A stretch of 64,000 nucleotides of DNA from an uncultured Aquitalea sp. (lineage in GTDB: Bacteria; Pseudomonadota; Gammaproteobacteria; Burkholderiales; Chromobacteriaceae): positions 165,386-229,385 of the forward strand of contig NZ_CAMFLA010000004.1 in NCBI RefSeq assembly GCF_945957525.1, given 5' to 3'. This document shows, one piece after another, positions 18,287 to 26,323 of the stretch (the stretch's first letter is position 1; each line of letters opens with the position of its first letter). The position numbers and the translations under genes are program-made. Below the pieces are notes generated by a model. That model was not told where the DNA came from and ran no database searches. It saw nothing but the letters and a program-made list of their open reading frames with translations.

Positions 18287-19483
18287 ATGCCTCCCACGCC
18301 AAGCCGCCAGATACTGCTGGCCGAAGACAGCAGCAGCCAGCGCGCCTACCTCAAGGAGCTGTGCCTGTCCCTGCCGGACGTCGTCGTGCATGAAGCCGCC
18401 GACGGCAGCTGGGCCTTGCAATTAAGCCGCAAATTGCCGCAACTGGATCTGGTGATCACCGACCTGAGCATGCCCGGCATGGATGGTATCGAGCTGGTTG
18501 AACGCTTGTCGCGCCAGGCCAGACTCCCTTCGCTGCTGCTGATCAGCGGCCATGCGCCGGAACTGCTGAGCAACTGCATGCGGGCCGCCAAGGAGCTGGG
18601 CTTTACCGGCATCGGCTACCTGGCCAAACCCTTCAGCGACGATGCTTTTCTGGCGGAATTAGGCCGGCTGCTCGCCACCATCAGCCCTGCCGAGCAGGTG
18701 GAATACGGCATGCCGCTGATTGATATCATTACCGGCCTTGCCCACAACCAGTTCTGCGCCTTCTATCAGCCCATTTACGACCTGGGCACCGGCAAGGCAG
18801 TACAAATCGAGGCGCTGGCCCGCTGGCGCCATCCCAACAAGGGCATTCTCACGCCCGGCCACTTCATCAGCATGCTGGAGCATGAAGGCTTCATCCAACT
18901 GCTGACCAACCGCATCGTGCAAACCGGGCTGGATCTGCTTATCCGCAACCCTGCCGCGCGCGATTTGCGCCTGTCCATCAACTTGTCGCGCAGCCTGCTG
19001 GACGACCGGGAATGCCTGGATTGGCTGGTGAATCAGGTAGAGGCGCGCGGGCTGGAGTTCAACCGCGTGGTGCTGGAAATCACCGAAACCATGGCCTTTG
19101 CCGATTTCGGCCATACGCTGGCCACGCTGCTGCGACTGCGCATGCGCGGTTTCGAATTGTCGCTGGATGATTTCGGCACCGGCCACACCACCCTGGAACA
19201 CGTGAAGAATCTGCCGTTGACAGAACTGAAATTTGACCGGGTGCTGATCAAGGATATTCATCAGGACACGCGCAGCCAGAGCATCATCGCCGGCATGGCG
19301 CGCATTGCGCGCGAGCTGAATCTGCGCATGGTGGCGGAAGGCATAGACGACGAGAACGACCTGGACTACCTCTGTCAGCACCATCCGGATATCGAACTGC
19401 AGGGTTTCCTGCTGTGCAAACCGGTGCCCGCGGAAGAGCTGCACAAACACCTCTACCCCTGCTGCCAGCAACGCAGCGCCTGA
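18287..19483 (+). CDS. REC-EAL response regulator, cyclic-di-GMP phosphodiesterase
   Basis: A 398-residue protein. Residues 8-125 are a receiver domain with phospho-acceptor Asp in VITDLSMPGMDG (near residue 59). Residues 140-385 are an EAL domain with EALARW, the Asn in INLSR, ETMAF, the metal-binding pair in LDDFGTGHTTLEH, the catalytic Lys in LKFDRVLIKDI and EGIDDEND. All main catalytic positions are filled, so it should hydrolyse cyclic-di-GMP under control of phosphorylation. It resembles PvrR/RocR-type regulators. No histidine kinase is adjacent. ATG 18287 starts the receiver fold directly. Confidence 0.9.
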   Translation: MPPTPSRQILLAEDSSSQRAYLKELCLSLPDVVVHEAADGSWALQLSRKLPQLDLVITDLSMPGMDGIELVERLSRQARLPSLLLISGHAPELLSNCMRAAKELGFTGIGYLAKPFSDDAFLAELGRLLATISPAEQVEYGMPLIDIITGLAHNQFCAFYQPIYDLGTGKAVQIEALARWRHPNKGILTPGHFISMLEHEGFIQLLTNRIVQTGLDLLIRNPAARDLRLSINLSRSLLDDRECLDWLVNQVEARGLEFNRVVLEITETMAFADFGHTLATLLRLRMRGFELSLDDFGTGHTTLEHVKNLPLTELKFDRVLIKDIHQDTRSQSIIAGMARIARELNLRMVAEGIDDENDLDYLCQHHPDIELQGFLLCKPVPAEELHKHLYPCCQQRSA

Positions 19484-19504
19484 GCGCTGGCGCTGCGACA
19501 GGGC

Positions 19505-19909
19505 TCAGAAATCCACTTTGCCGCGCAGCGATTTCACATCGGCGCGCTGCTTCTTGCCTTCCAGACGCCGCAAACGCGAGGCCCGTGTGGGCTTGGTGGC
19601 CACGCGGGCGGGCTGCACCACCGCCGCTGCGTCCACAATACGCTGCAGTCGCTCCAGCGCGTCCTGCCGGTTCATGTCCTGAGTGCGGTGTTGCTGCGCC
19701 TTGAGAATGATCACGCCATCCTTGCTCAGGCGATGATCCGCCATGCTGAGCAAGCGCTGCTTGATCCACTCCGGCAAGGACGACGCCCGCACGTCAAAAC
19801 GCAGATGGATGGCGCTGGATACCTTGTTAACGTTTTGCCCGCCCGCGCCCTGCGCCCGCATGGCGCTCAGCTCCACCTCGGCCGGGTCAAGCTGGTAACG
19901 CCCGCTCAT
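19505..19909 (-). CDS. arfB: alternative ribosome-rescue factor ArfB (peptidyl-tRNA hydrolase)
   Basis: A 134-residue class I release-factor homologue. The catalytic GGQ lies in RAQGAGGQNVNKVSSAIHLRF (near residue 25), and the C-terminal tail is highly basic (RRLEGKKQRADVKSLRGK), the part that enters the empty mRNA channel of a stalled ribosome. It hydrolyses peptidyl-tRNA on non-stop complexes. The start at 19909 follows an ATGA overlap with the isochorismatase-fold gene, so the two are co-translated. A second GGQ protein, PrfH, is encoded at 53.2 kb. Confidence 0.93.
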   Translation of the reverse strand: MSGRYQLDPAEVELSAMRAQGAGGQNVNKVSSAIHLRFDVRASSLPEWIKQRLLSMADHRLSKDGVIILKAQQHRTQDMNRQDALERLQRIVDAAAVVQPARVATKPTRASRLRRLEGKKQRADVKSLRGKVDF

Positions 19910-20490
19910 GAGGCTGTCGCTTGCAGGGCGGCAATCACCGCCGCTGTCTCGCGCACCCGGCCAATGCGCGGAAAGATGTGCTTGACGGAGAAGGCGTGGC
20001 ACTCGGCCAGCGGGCAGCTCATCGCGTCTTCGGCCAACACCAGTTCATAGCCATGCTCCCAGGCGCTGCGCGCGGTGGAATCCACGCCCACATGGGTGGA
20101 GATGCCGCCCAGCACCAGCGTGCGAATGCCGCGCCGGCGCAGTTGCAGATCCAGCTCGGTGCCGTAAAAGGCGCTCCATTGTCGCTTCAGGATGAAAAGA
20201 TCGCGCGAGGTGTCGCCCAACTCGGCCGGCTGAGTCAACCAGTTGCCGGGCAACGGCGTGGCCGGGGTCGGCGCGTCCACCGGCGGCATCAGGCGGTCGC
20301 CGTCGTCGGGAGACCAGCCCACTCTCACCTGCACCACCAGCGCGCCCGCCTGGCGGAAGGCCTTCGCCAACCGTCCGGCCTTGTCCAGCACCGCCGCGCT
20401 GTCATAGGGCTCGCGCGCGAAACCGAGAATGCCTTGCTGCAGATCGATCAGCAGCAGCGCCGTCGTCCGGGGATCGAGTCTGTCCGCCAT
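19906..20490 (-). CDS. isochorismatase-fold hydrolase without the catalytic Cys
   Basis: A 194-residue alpha/beta protein of the isochorismatase-like superfamily. The Asp (LLLIDLQQG, near residue 17) and Lys (LKRQWSAF, near residue 110) of the usual Asp-Lys-Cys triad are visible. At the third position the motif reads GGISTHVGVDSTAR, with Gly where cysteine hydrolases have Cys. Isochorismatases such as PhzD and EntB also lack that Cys, so it may act on a vinyl ether or another non-amide substrate, or be inactive. ATGA coupling to arfB is seen, but no siderophore or phenazine genes are near. Confidence 0.8.
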   Translation of the reverse strand: MADRLDPRTTALLLIDLQQGILGFAREPYDSAAVLDKAGRLAKAFRQAGALVVQVRVGWSPDDGDRLMPPVDAPTPATPLPGNWLTQPAELGDTSRDLFILKRQWSAFYGTELDLQLRRRGIRTLVLGGISTHVGVDSTARSAWEHGYELVLAEDAMSCPLAECHAFSVKHIFPRIGRVRETAAVIAALQATAS

Positions 20491-20545
20491 CAAGCTTCTC
20501 CCGTAAAAGATCAAAGGCGCATCTTAACACCGCGCCACCATGAAA

Positions 20546-20575
20546 AACGGCCATGTCTCGAAAGACACGGCCGTG
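20546..20575 (-). terminator. terminator of nitronate monooxygenase-like gene
   Basis: On the minus strand the stem CGGCCGTGTC...GACATGGCCG (one bulged base) is followed by TTTTTC. It separates the monooxygenase-like gene from the isochorismatase-arfB pair. Confidence 0.75.
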
Positions 20576-20681
20576 GAGGAATGCTGCGAGGCGCGCCTGG
20601 AGCCGCCAACAGAACCTCGCCGAGAGCCTGACCAAGCGGCGCCGAGGCGGGCAAGGCAGGGCCGGGAGTTGTCAGCCGGCA

Positions 20682-21926
20682 TTATTCCGGCAGCGCTACC
20701 TTGCCGTCCTTGCTGAACTGGTAATCGTGGAACACATGCTCGGCACTGAGGATGCGATAGCTGCCATCTTCATTACGGCGGGTGGTGTCCTTCAGGCGGT
20801 AGGTGTAGTGGCCGCAAGTCCAGCAGTCGAAATTGCGCATGTGCGTGCACAGACAGGTCTTGTCCCACACTTTGATGCGGCGCTCGCCCGGGTGGGCGGC
20901 CACTTCGCGGTTGTAAGCCTGGATGTAGGCGCAGCTGCCGTTGGCGTCCAGCAGGTAGCCGTAGGCTTCGCAGTTGGGGCGAATGCCATCGCCAATGGCC
21001 GGGCAGGACTTGATCATGCGCATCGGATAGCCGGTGGGCGACAGCTGGTTGACTTCGATATCGTCTTCGCTGGCCTTGAAGTATTCCTGCTGCACCTTCT
21101 CCGGCAAACCGCACTCGCTGGTGACGGTAAAGCGGGTGGCCACCTGCACGGCGGAGGCGCCGTTTTCCAGGAAGCCCACCGCGTCGGTGCCGGTGAAAAT
21201 GCCACCAGCCGGAATCAGCGGGATATCCAGCTTCTCAGCGATCATCCAGTCGCGGATTTCCGCGACGATGGTGGCCAGATCGTACTCGCGCCAGTCCATG
21301 CCGAAGCCGAGGTGGCCGCCGGCCAGCGGGCCTTCCACCACCACGTAATCGGGCAGGCGGTTGGTACGGGAGGACTTTTTCAGGAACAGTTGCAGCGCGC
21401 GCAGCGAGGACACGATGATGCCGAGCTTGGCGTCGCGGAAGCGCGGGTGGTCTTCCATCAGCGCGAACGAACCCAAATGCAAGCCGGCCGCCAGCGTGAT
21501 GCCGTCGATGCCGGCGTCCAGCGCCGCGTGCAGGCGAACGCGCAAGGTATCCTTGGGCGCGTTCATGGTGAGCTTCTCCATGCAGTTGATGAAGATCAGC
21601 CCGTCGCCGCGCTTGGCTTCCATGGCGCTGCCTACGTGCATCTTGGTGGCTTCCGCCAGCAGGCCGAGGTCGAACTTCACCACGGACTTGTCGGCGTTCT
21701 CCACGTTGAACTTGTACTGCTTGAGCTTATCCTTGACGTACTTGGTGTTGAAGCGGCGATCGGTAACGGTCGGCACCATGGCGTCGGAAATATGACCGAC
21801 GCCACCCAGACGGGCAGCCTCCAGCGACAGTGCCACGGTCGAGATATCGACCCCCATGCCGCCCACCATGATGGGCACCAGCTCGTGCTTGCCCAGGCGC
21901 AGGCGAAAATCGTCAACACACTTCAT
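20682..21926 (-). CDS. nitronate monooxygenase-like flavoprotein with Cys-rich tail
   Basis: A 414-residue FMN-dependent TIM-barrel oxidoreductase of the nitronate monooxygenase / enoyl reductase II group. Visible landmarks are VPIMVGGMGVDIST near the N-terminus, the phosphate-binding IPAGGIFTGTDAVGFLENGASAV region (near residue 235-260) and ATRFTVTSECG. Beyond the barrel, residues 330-400 hold about seven Cys, including CLCTH and CWTCGHY, unlike the classic enzymes; these could bind iron-sulfur or zinc. Start ATG 21926 follows GGAGA. Substrate is not predictable. It is monocistronic with its own terminator. Confidence 0.8.
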   Translation of the reverse strand: MKCVDDFRLRLGKHELVPIMVGGMGVDISTVALSLEAARLGGVGHISDAMVPTVTDRRFNTKYVKDKLKQYKFNVENADKSVVKFDLGLLAEATKMHVGSAMEAKRGDGLIFINCMEKLTMNAPKDTLRVRLHAALDAGIDGITLAAGLHLGSFALMEDHPRFRDAKLGIIVSSLRALQLFLKKSSRTNRLPDYVVVEGPLAGGHLGFGMDWREYDLATIVAEIRDWMIAEKLDIPLIPAGGIFTGTDAVGFLENGASAVQVATRFTVTSECGLPEKVQQEYFKASEDDIEVNQLSPTGYPMRMIKSCPAIGDGIRPNCEAYGYLLDANGSCAYIQAYNREVAAHPGERRIKVWDKTCLCTHMRNFDCWTCGHYTYRLKDTTRRNEDGSYRILSAEHVFHDYQFSKDGKVALPE

Positions 21927-22126
21927 TACAGGGACTCTCCTTATGCTGGGCGGCATTATCCCCGAGGCGGAGAACAAAATCCATTATTTTAGAGTTTTTG
22001 CTCGCAGCAGGTAAAAAGGCCGGCGGAGCAAGGCGGAGGGCTGAATGACGGGCAGTAGCGGCGGACATGTCTTGCCAGACTACGCCGACGCCGTGACAGA
22101 AAAAAGACAGCGCCCCACCCGCCCTC

Positions 22127-22597
22127 TCAAGGGCGCTCCGGCAACGGCAGCCGGCGCTCGTCCTTGAGCGTCTTCATGACGATGTGCGAGCAGATATCGC
22201 GCATCCCCGGCACCTTGTTGAGCTTGTCCACAATAAAAGCGGAAAAAGCCGCCAGCGAACGGGTGCGCACCAGCAATACATAGTTGCAGGGCCCGGTCAC
22301 CACCCAGGCGGCCGTCACTTCGGGAAACGCCGCCACCTGCGACTGGAAATCCTCATGCCAGTTGTCGCGGCTGCGATCGAGCGTCACCTGCACCACCGCC
22401 TCCAGTTCAAAGCCCAGCGCAGCGGCGTCCAGCTCCGCGCGATAGCCCTTGATCATGCCCGCCTCCTCCAGCGACCTCACCCGCCGCAGGCAAGCCGACG
22501 GCGACAAGGCAACCTTGTCGGCCAGATCCTGATTGCTCAGGCGCCCGTTCTCCTGCAAGGCGGACAGAATCCGCCAGTCGATCGCATCTAGCTGCAT
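22127..22597 (-). CDS. Lrp/AsnC-family regulator, probable kynurenine regulator
   Basis: A 156-residue feast/famine regulator. Residues 1-60 form the winged HTH (LDAIDWRILSALQENGRLSNQ, SPSACLRRVRSLEEAGMI), and residues 65-145 form the ligand-binding RAM domain. It is divergent from kynB with 159 bp between. In Pseudomonas aeruginosa the Lrp-type KynR lies in the same arrangement and activates kyn genes in response to kynurenine; the same job is inferred here. Start ATG 22597 matches the usual family N-terminus; the open frame continues upstream to 22675 without support. Confidence 0.85.
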   Translation of the reverse strand: MQLDAIDWRILSALQENGRLSNQDLADKVALSPSACLRRVRSLEEAGMIKGYRAELDAAALGFELEAVVQVTLDRSRDNWHEDFQSQVAAFPEVTAAWVVTGPCNYVLLVRTRSLAAFSAFIVDKLNKVPGMRDICSHIVMKTLKDERRLPLPERP

Positions 22598-22756
22598 ACG
22601 CAAGAATCTTTCATACGAGCAATCAAAAACAGAATAGTCTGCGAAACCATTCAACTTCACAACATCAACTTGCAATTATTCCTGACAAAGCCAGTGCTAG
22701 CATAGTCTTCGTAGCGGCCCACCCCACCCGCCGTCCACCACCCTTGGAGCCAGCTC

Positions 22757-23416
22757 ATGCTCTATGACATCAGCCCACCGCTTTATACCGGCATGCCGGT
22801 ATGGCCCAGTGACACGCCCTTCGGCCAACATCCCGGCTGGCGCATCGGCCAGGACTGTCCGGTGAATGTGGGACGCCTTTCCCTGTCTGGGCACAGCGGC
22901 GCGCACGCCGACGCCCCGCTGCACTACCAGGCAGACGGCGCCCCCATCGGCGCCGTGCCGCTGGACGCCTATCTCGGCCCTTGCCGGGTGACGCACTGTC
23001 TGGACGCCGGCCCGCTGCTGGGCATGACGGCATTGCAGGAGGCGCTGGATCGTCAGCCCCACCCGCTGCCGGCCCGGGTGTTGATCCGCACTTGCCGCGC
23101 CATGCCGCAAACGCAATGGCAAGACGATTTCTGCGCCGTGTCCGCCGATGCGGTGCGCTGGCTGGCTGCGGCAGGCGTGCGGCTGATCGGCATCGACAGC
23201 GCCTCGCTCGACCCGATGCGGAGCAAAACCCTGGATGCCCACCACGCCGTGCGCCGGCACGGCATGGCCATACTGGAAAACCTGTTGCTGGATGATGTGC
23301 CGGAAGGCGATTACGAACTGATCGCCCTGCCCCTCAAACTGATGGAAGCCGATGCCAGCCCGGTGCGCGCCGTACTGCGCCGGCTGCCGGCAAACAACAC
23401 AAAGGAGACAATATGA
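22757..23416 (+). CDS. kynB: kynurenine formamidase
   Basis: A 219-residue metal-dependent cyclase-fold hydrolase that turns N-formylkynurenine into kynurenine and formate. The metal-binding motif [12 protein letters not shown] (residues 46-57) is intact, and the N-terminus [20 protein letters not shown] is typical of KynB. It overlaps kynU by four bases (ATGA), so the two steps of the tryptophan-to-anthranilate pathway are co-translated. The first enzyme, tryptophan 2,3-dioxygenase (kynA), is not in the window. One copy of CTTCGGCCAAC lies at codons 22-24, encoding Phe-Gly-Gln. Confidence 0.95.
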   Translation: MLYDISPPLYTGMPVWPSDTPFGQHPGWRIGQDCPVNVGRLSLSGHSGAHADAPLHYQADGAPIGAVPLDAYLGPCRVTHCLDAGPLLGMTALQEALDRQPHPLPARVLIRTCRAMPQTQWQDDFCAVSADAVRWLAAAGVRLIGIDSASLDPMRSKTLDAHHAVRRHGMAILENLLLDDVPEGDYELIALPLKLMEADASPVRAVLRRLPANNTKETI

Positions 23417-24663
23417 TTAGCCGAGAACACTGCCTGGCCGCAGATGCCCGTGATCCGCTGGCCAGCCTGAAGTCGCGCTTCAGCCTGCCGGACGGGGTCA
23501 TCTATCTGGACGGCAATTCGCTGGGCGTGCTGCCGCGCAGCGCCCGCGAACGCAGCCTGGAGGTGCTGGAGCAGGAATGGGGCAGCGGCCTCATCCGCAG
23601 CTGGAATACCGCCGGCTGGTTCGAGCTGCCGGGCCGCCTCGGCAACAAGCTGGGCCGCCTGCTGGGCGCGGGCGAGGATGAAGTAGTGATTACCGACACC
23701 ACCTCGCTCAACCTGTTCAAGGCATTGGCCGCCGCCGTGCGCATCCAGCGCGAGCAGGCCCCGCAACGCAAGGTGATTGTCTCCGAACGCGACAATTTCC
23801 CCACCGACCTCTACATGATGCAGGGCATGATCGACTTCCTGCAGCAAGGCTACGAGCTGATGCTGGTGGATGACGATCATCCGCTGGAAAGCCTGCTGGA
23901 CGACTCGGTGGCCGTGCTGGCGCTGTCCCACGTCAACTATCGTACCGGCGCCATGTACGACATGGCCGCGGTCAGCCGCCTTGCGCATCGCCACGGCGCG
24001 CTGGTGCTGTGGGATCTGGCCCACGCCGCCGGCGCGGTGCCGGTGGACCTCAATGGCGCGGAAGCCGACTTCGCCGTTGGCTGCACCTACAAATATCTCA
24101 ACGGCGGCCCCGGCTCCCCGGCCTTCATCTGGGTGGCTCGCCGCCATCAGGACCGCTTCTGGCAGCCGCTGTCCGGCTGGTGGGGCCATGCAGCCCCCTT
24201 CGCCATGCAAAGCGACTACCAGCCGGCCGCCGGCATCCGCCGCTACCTGTGCGGCACGCAGCCGATTCTGTCCATGTCGCTGGTGGAGTGCGGCCTGGAC
24301 GTGGCGCTGGAAGCCGACATGCAGGCCCTGCGTGAAAAATCGCTGGCGCTGACCGACCTCTTCATCCAGTTGGTGGAAGCCCGCTGCGGCCAGCACCCGC
24401 TGACGCTGATCACCCCCCGCGACCACGCCGCGCGCGGCAGCCATGTCAGCTTCCGCCATCCTGAAGGCTATGCCGTGATGCAGGCGCTGATTGCGCGCGG
24501 CGTGATCGGTGACTACCGCGAGCCGGAAGTGCTGCGCTTCGGCATCACTCCGCTCTATCTGGGCCATGCCGATATCTGGGACGCCGTGGAAGTGCTGCGC
24601 GACATCCTCGACAGCCGCAGCTGGGACCGCCCCGAGTTCCGCCAGCGCGCTTCGGTGACCTGA
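23413..24663 (+). CDS. kynU: kynureninase
   Basis: A 416-residue PLP-dependent enzyme that cleaves kynurenine to anthranilate and alanine. The Schiff-base Lys227 lies in [15 protein letters not shown], the same number as in the Pseudomonas enzyme; YLDGNSLG near the N-terminus and [13 protein letters not shown] with the PLP-contacting Asp are also present. Length matches bacterial kynureninases. It follows kynB with a four-base overlap and is followed by a full intrinsic terminator before the permease. Anthranilate made here could feed catabolism or quinolone-type and tryptophan metabolism elsewhere. Confidence 0.96.
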   Translation: MISREHCLAADARDPLASLKSRFSLPDGVIYLDGNSLGVLPRSARERSLEVLEQEWGSGLIRSWNTAGWFELPGRLGNKLGRLLGAGEDEVVITDTTSLNLFKALAAAVRIQREQAPQRKVIVSERDNFPTDLYMMQGMIDFLQQGYELMLVDDDHPLESLLDDSVAVLALSHVNYRTGAMYDMAAVSRLAHRHGALVLWDLAHAAGAVPVDLNGAEADFAVGCTYKYLNGGPGSPAFIWVARRHQDRFWQPLSGWWGHAAPFAMQSDYQPAAGIRRYLCGTQPILSMSLVECGLDVALEADMQALREKSLALTDLFIQLVEARCGQHPLTLITPRDHAARGSHVSFRHPEGYAVMQALIARGVIGDYREPEVLRFGITPLYLGHADIWDAVEVLRDILDSRSWDRPEFRQRASVT

Positions 24664-24671
24664 TCCCGCCT

Positions 24672-24706
24672 CGCCGCCTTCGGCCAAGCTTCGAAGGCGG
24701 CGTTTT
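24672..24706 (+). terminator. terminator between kynU and permease
   Basis: CGCCGCCTTCG pairs over 11 bases with CGAAGGCGGCG across a 9-base loop, followed by TTTT. The dispersed word TTCGGCCAA (24679-24687) straddles the left arm and loop. Partial read-through would set the ratio of kynBU to permease. Confidence 0.85.
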
Positions 24707-24809
24707 CCTGCAGCAACCCGCAACAACGGACTTGAGTGCATCCGGGGAGAGTCGCGTCCCGAGAAAAAGGCGCCAGTCCGTCAGGCTCGACACACATGGA
24801 GGAGAAACC

Positions 24810-26198
24810 ATGAGCTTTGACAAGATCCAGGCGCGCGAAAGCGGCCTGCAACGCCGCCTGTCCGCGCGGCAAATGAGCATGATCGCCATTGGCGGCGCCA
24901 TCGGCACCGGCCTGTTTCTGGGCAGCAAGTTCGCCATCGGCTTTGCCGGCCCCTCGGTGCTGCTGAGTTACGCCATAGGCGGCTTCATCACCTTGCTGCT
25001 GATGGGCTGCCTGGCGGAGATGACCATCGCCCACGCCACCTCAGGCTCCTTCGGTGCCTACGCCGAGCACTACATCAGCCCGCTGGCGGGCTTCCTGGTG
25101 CGCTACGCCTACTGGTCCTGCATTGTCATGGCGGTTGGCACGGAAGTGACGGCAGTGGCCGAGTACATGCGTTACTGGTTTCCGGCCGTGCCGTCGTGGA
25201 GCTGGATCGTCCTGTTTTCCGGCGCGCTGATCGGCGTCAACGCCATGAGCGTCAAGGCCTTCGGCTCGGTGGAGTACACCTTTTCCGCCATCAAGGTGTT
25301 TGCCATCCTCGCCTTCATCATTCTGGGCGCCTGGGTCGTGTTTGGCGGCGGTCATGCGGAATACGGCCTACATCTCTACACGGCCAATGGCGGTTTCTTC
25401 CCGCATGGCAGCTGGGGCATGTGGGTGGCGGTGGTGATCTCCATCTTCAGCTACCTCAGCGTGGAAATGATCGCCGTGGCCGCTGCGGAGGCGGAAAACC
25501 CGGAAGCCGCAGTGCGGCAGGCTTTCCGCGCCACCATTGTCCGCCTGGTGCTGTTCTATCTGGGCTCGCTGGCGCTGATCGTGGCTATCGTGCCCTGGGC
25601 TGACATCGGCAAGGGCAACAGCCCCTTCGTCACGGTGATGCAGGTGCTGAACATCCCCTACGCCGCCGGCATCCTCAATTTCGTGGTGATCGTGGCCGCG
25701 CTCTCCGCCATGAACAGCCAGCTCTACATCACCACCCGCATGATGTTCAGCCTGTCTCGCGGCGGCGACGCGCCGGCGGCGCTGGGCCGTCTCACCCCCA
25801 GCGGCGTACCGCGCAACGCGCTGTTGTTGTCCTGCAGCGGCATCGCGCTTGCCGCCGCCGTGTACGCGCTGTTTCCGGATCAGGCCTTTACGCTAATGAT
25901 GTCGCTGTCGATGTTTGGCGCGCTGTTCACCTGGATGATGATCTTCCTCACCCACTGGTTCTTCCGCCGTCATCACGACAGCCACCCGGCACAGCCGTTG
26001 TCCTTCCGTCTGCCGCTGTTCCCCGCCTCCACGCTGCTAGGCTTGCTGCTGATGCTGGCCATTCTGGTCACCACCGCCTTTACCGACGTGTTCCGCATGA
26101 CTCTGGTGTTCGGCCTGCCCTTCCTGATACTGCTGGTGGCGCTGTTTTATCTGGTGCGCAAGCCGGCTCAGGCAGAGCTGGCCCGGCAAGGCGGATAA
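24810..26198 (+). CDS. APC-superfamily amino acid permease, probable aromatic/kynurenine uptake
   Basis: A 462-residue permease with twelve helices. The N-terminal signature RQMSMIAIGGAIGTGLFLGS matches the AAT subfamily (GabP, AroP, AnsP), and SYLSVEMIAVAAAEAENP is the conserved substrate-region segment. Position directly after kynBU suggests tryptophan, kynurenine or alanine as substrate; this is inference from context. ATG 24810 follows GGAGGAG by six bases, a strong ribosome site. A terminator lies between it and kynU, so it may have its own promoter in the 100 bp before it. Confidence 0.85.
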   Translation: MSFDKIQARESGLQRRLSARQMSMIAIGGAIGTGLFLGSKFAIGFAGPSVLLSYAIGGFITLLLMGCLAEMTIAHATSGSFGAYAEHYISPLAGFLVRYAYWSCIVMAVGTEVTAVAEYMRYWFPAVPSWSWIVLFSGALIGVNAMSVKAFGSVEYTFSAIKVFAILAFIILGAWVVFGGGHAEYGLHLYTANGGFFPHGSWGMWVAVVISIFSYLSVEMIAVAAAEAENPEAAVRQAFRATIVRLVLFYLGSLALIVAIVPWADIGKGNSPFVTVMQVLNIPYAAGILNFVVIVAALSAMNSQLYITTRMMFSLSRGGDAPAALGRLTPSGVPRNALLLSCSGIALAAAVYALFPDQAFTLMMSLSMFGALFTWMMIFLTHWFFRRHHDSHPAQPLSFRLPLFPASTLLGLLLMLAILVTTAFTDVFRMTLVFGLPFLILLVALFYLVRKPAQAELARQGG

Positions 26199-26250
26199 AC
26201 CCTGCCGACCCAAGGTTGGCCGATGAGCTTTACCGCTGTTCCGCATAAAC

Positions 26251-26278
26251 AAAAAGCCACCCTTGCGGGTGGCTTTTT
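26251..26278. terminator. bidirectional terminator
   Basis: AAAAAGCCACCC and GGGTGGCTTTTT with a TTGC loop, serving the permease and the convergent gltX. It is flanked by oppositely oriented copies of the dispersed word (near match at 26216, exact at 26299). Confidence 0.9.
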
Positions 26279-26296
26279 CATGGCCTGGCCGCTATG

Positions 26297-26311
26297 CCTT
26301 CGGCCAACCTT
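26297..26311 (-). repeat. dispersed word, extended copy (intergenic)
   Basis: CCTTCGGCCAACCTT, the reverse complement of the full AAGGTTGGCCGAAGG form, lies between the terminator and the gltX stop. A near copy in the opposite orientation (AAGGTTGGCCGATG, 26213-26226) is on the other side of the terminator. Confidence 0.75.
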
Positions 26312-26323
26312 TGCCTGAGGCCA

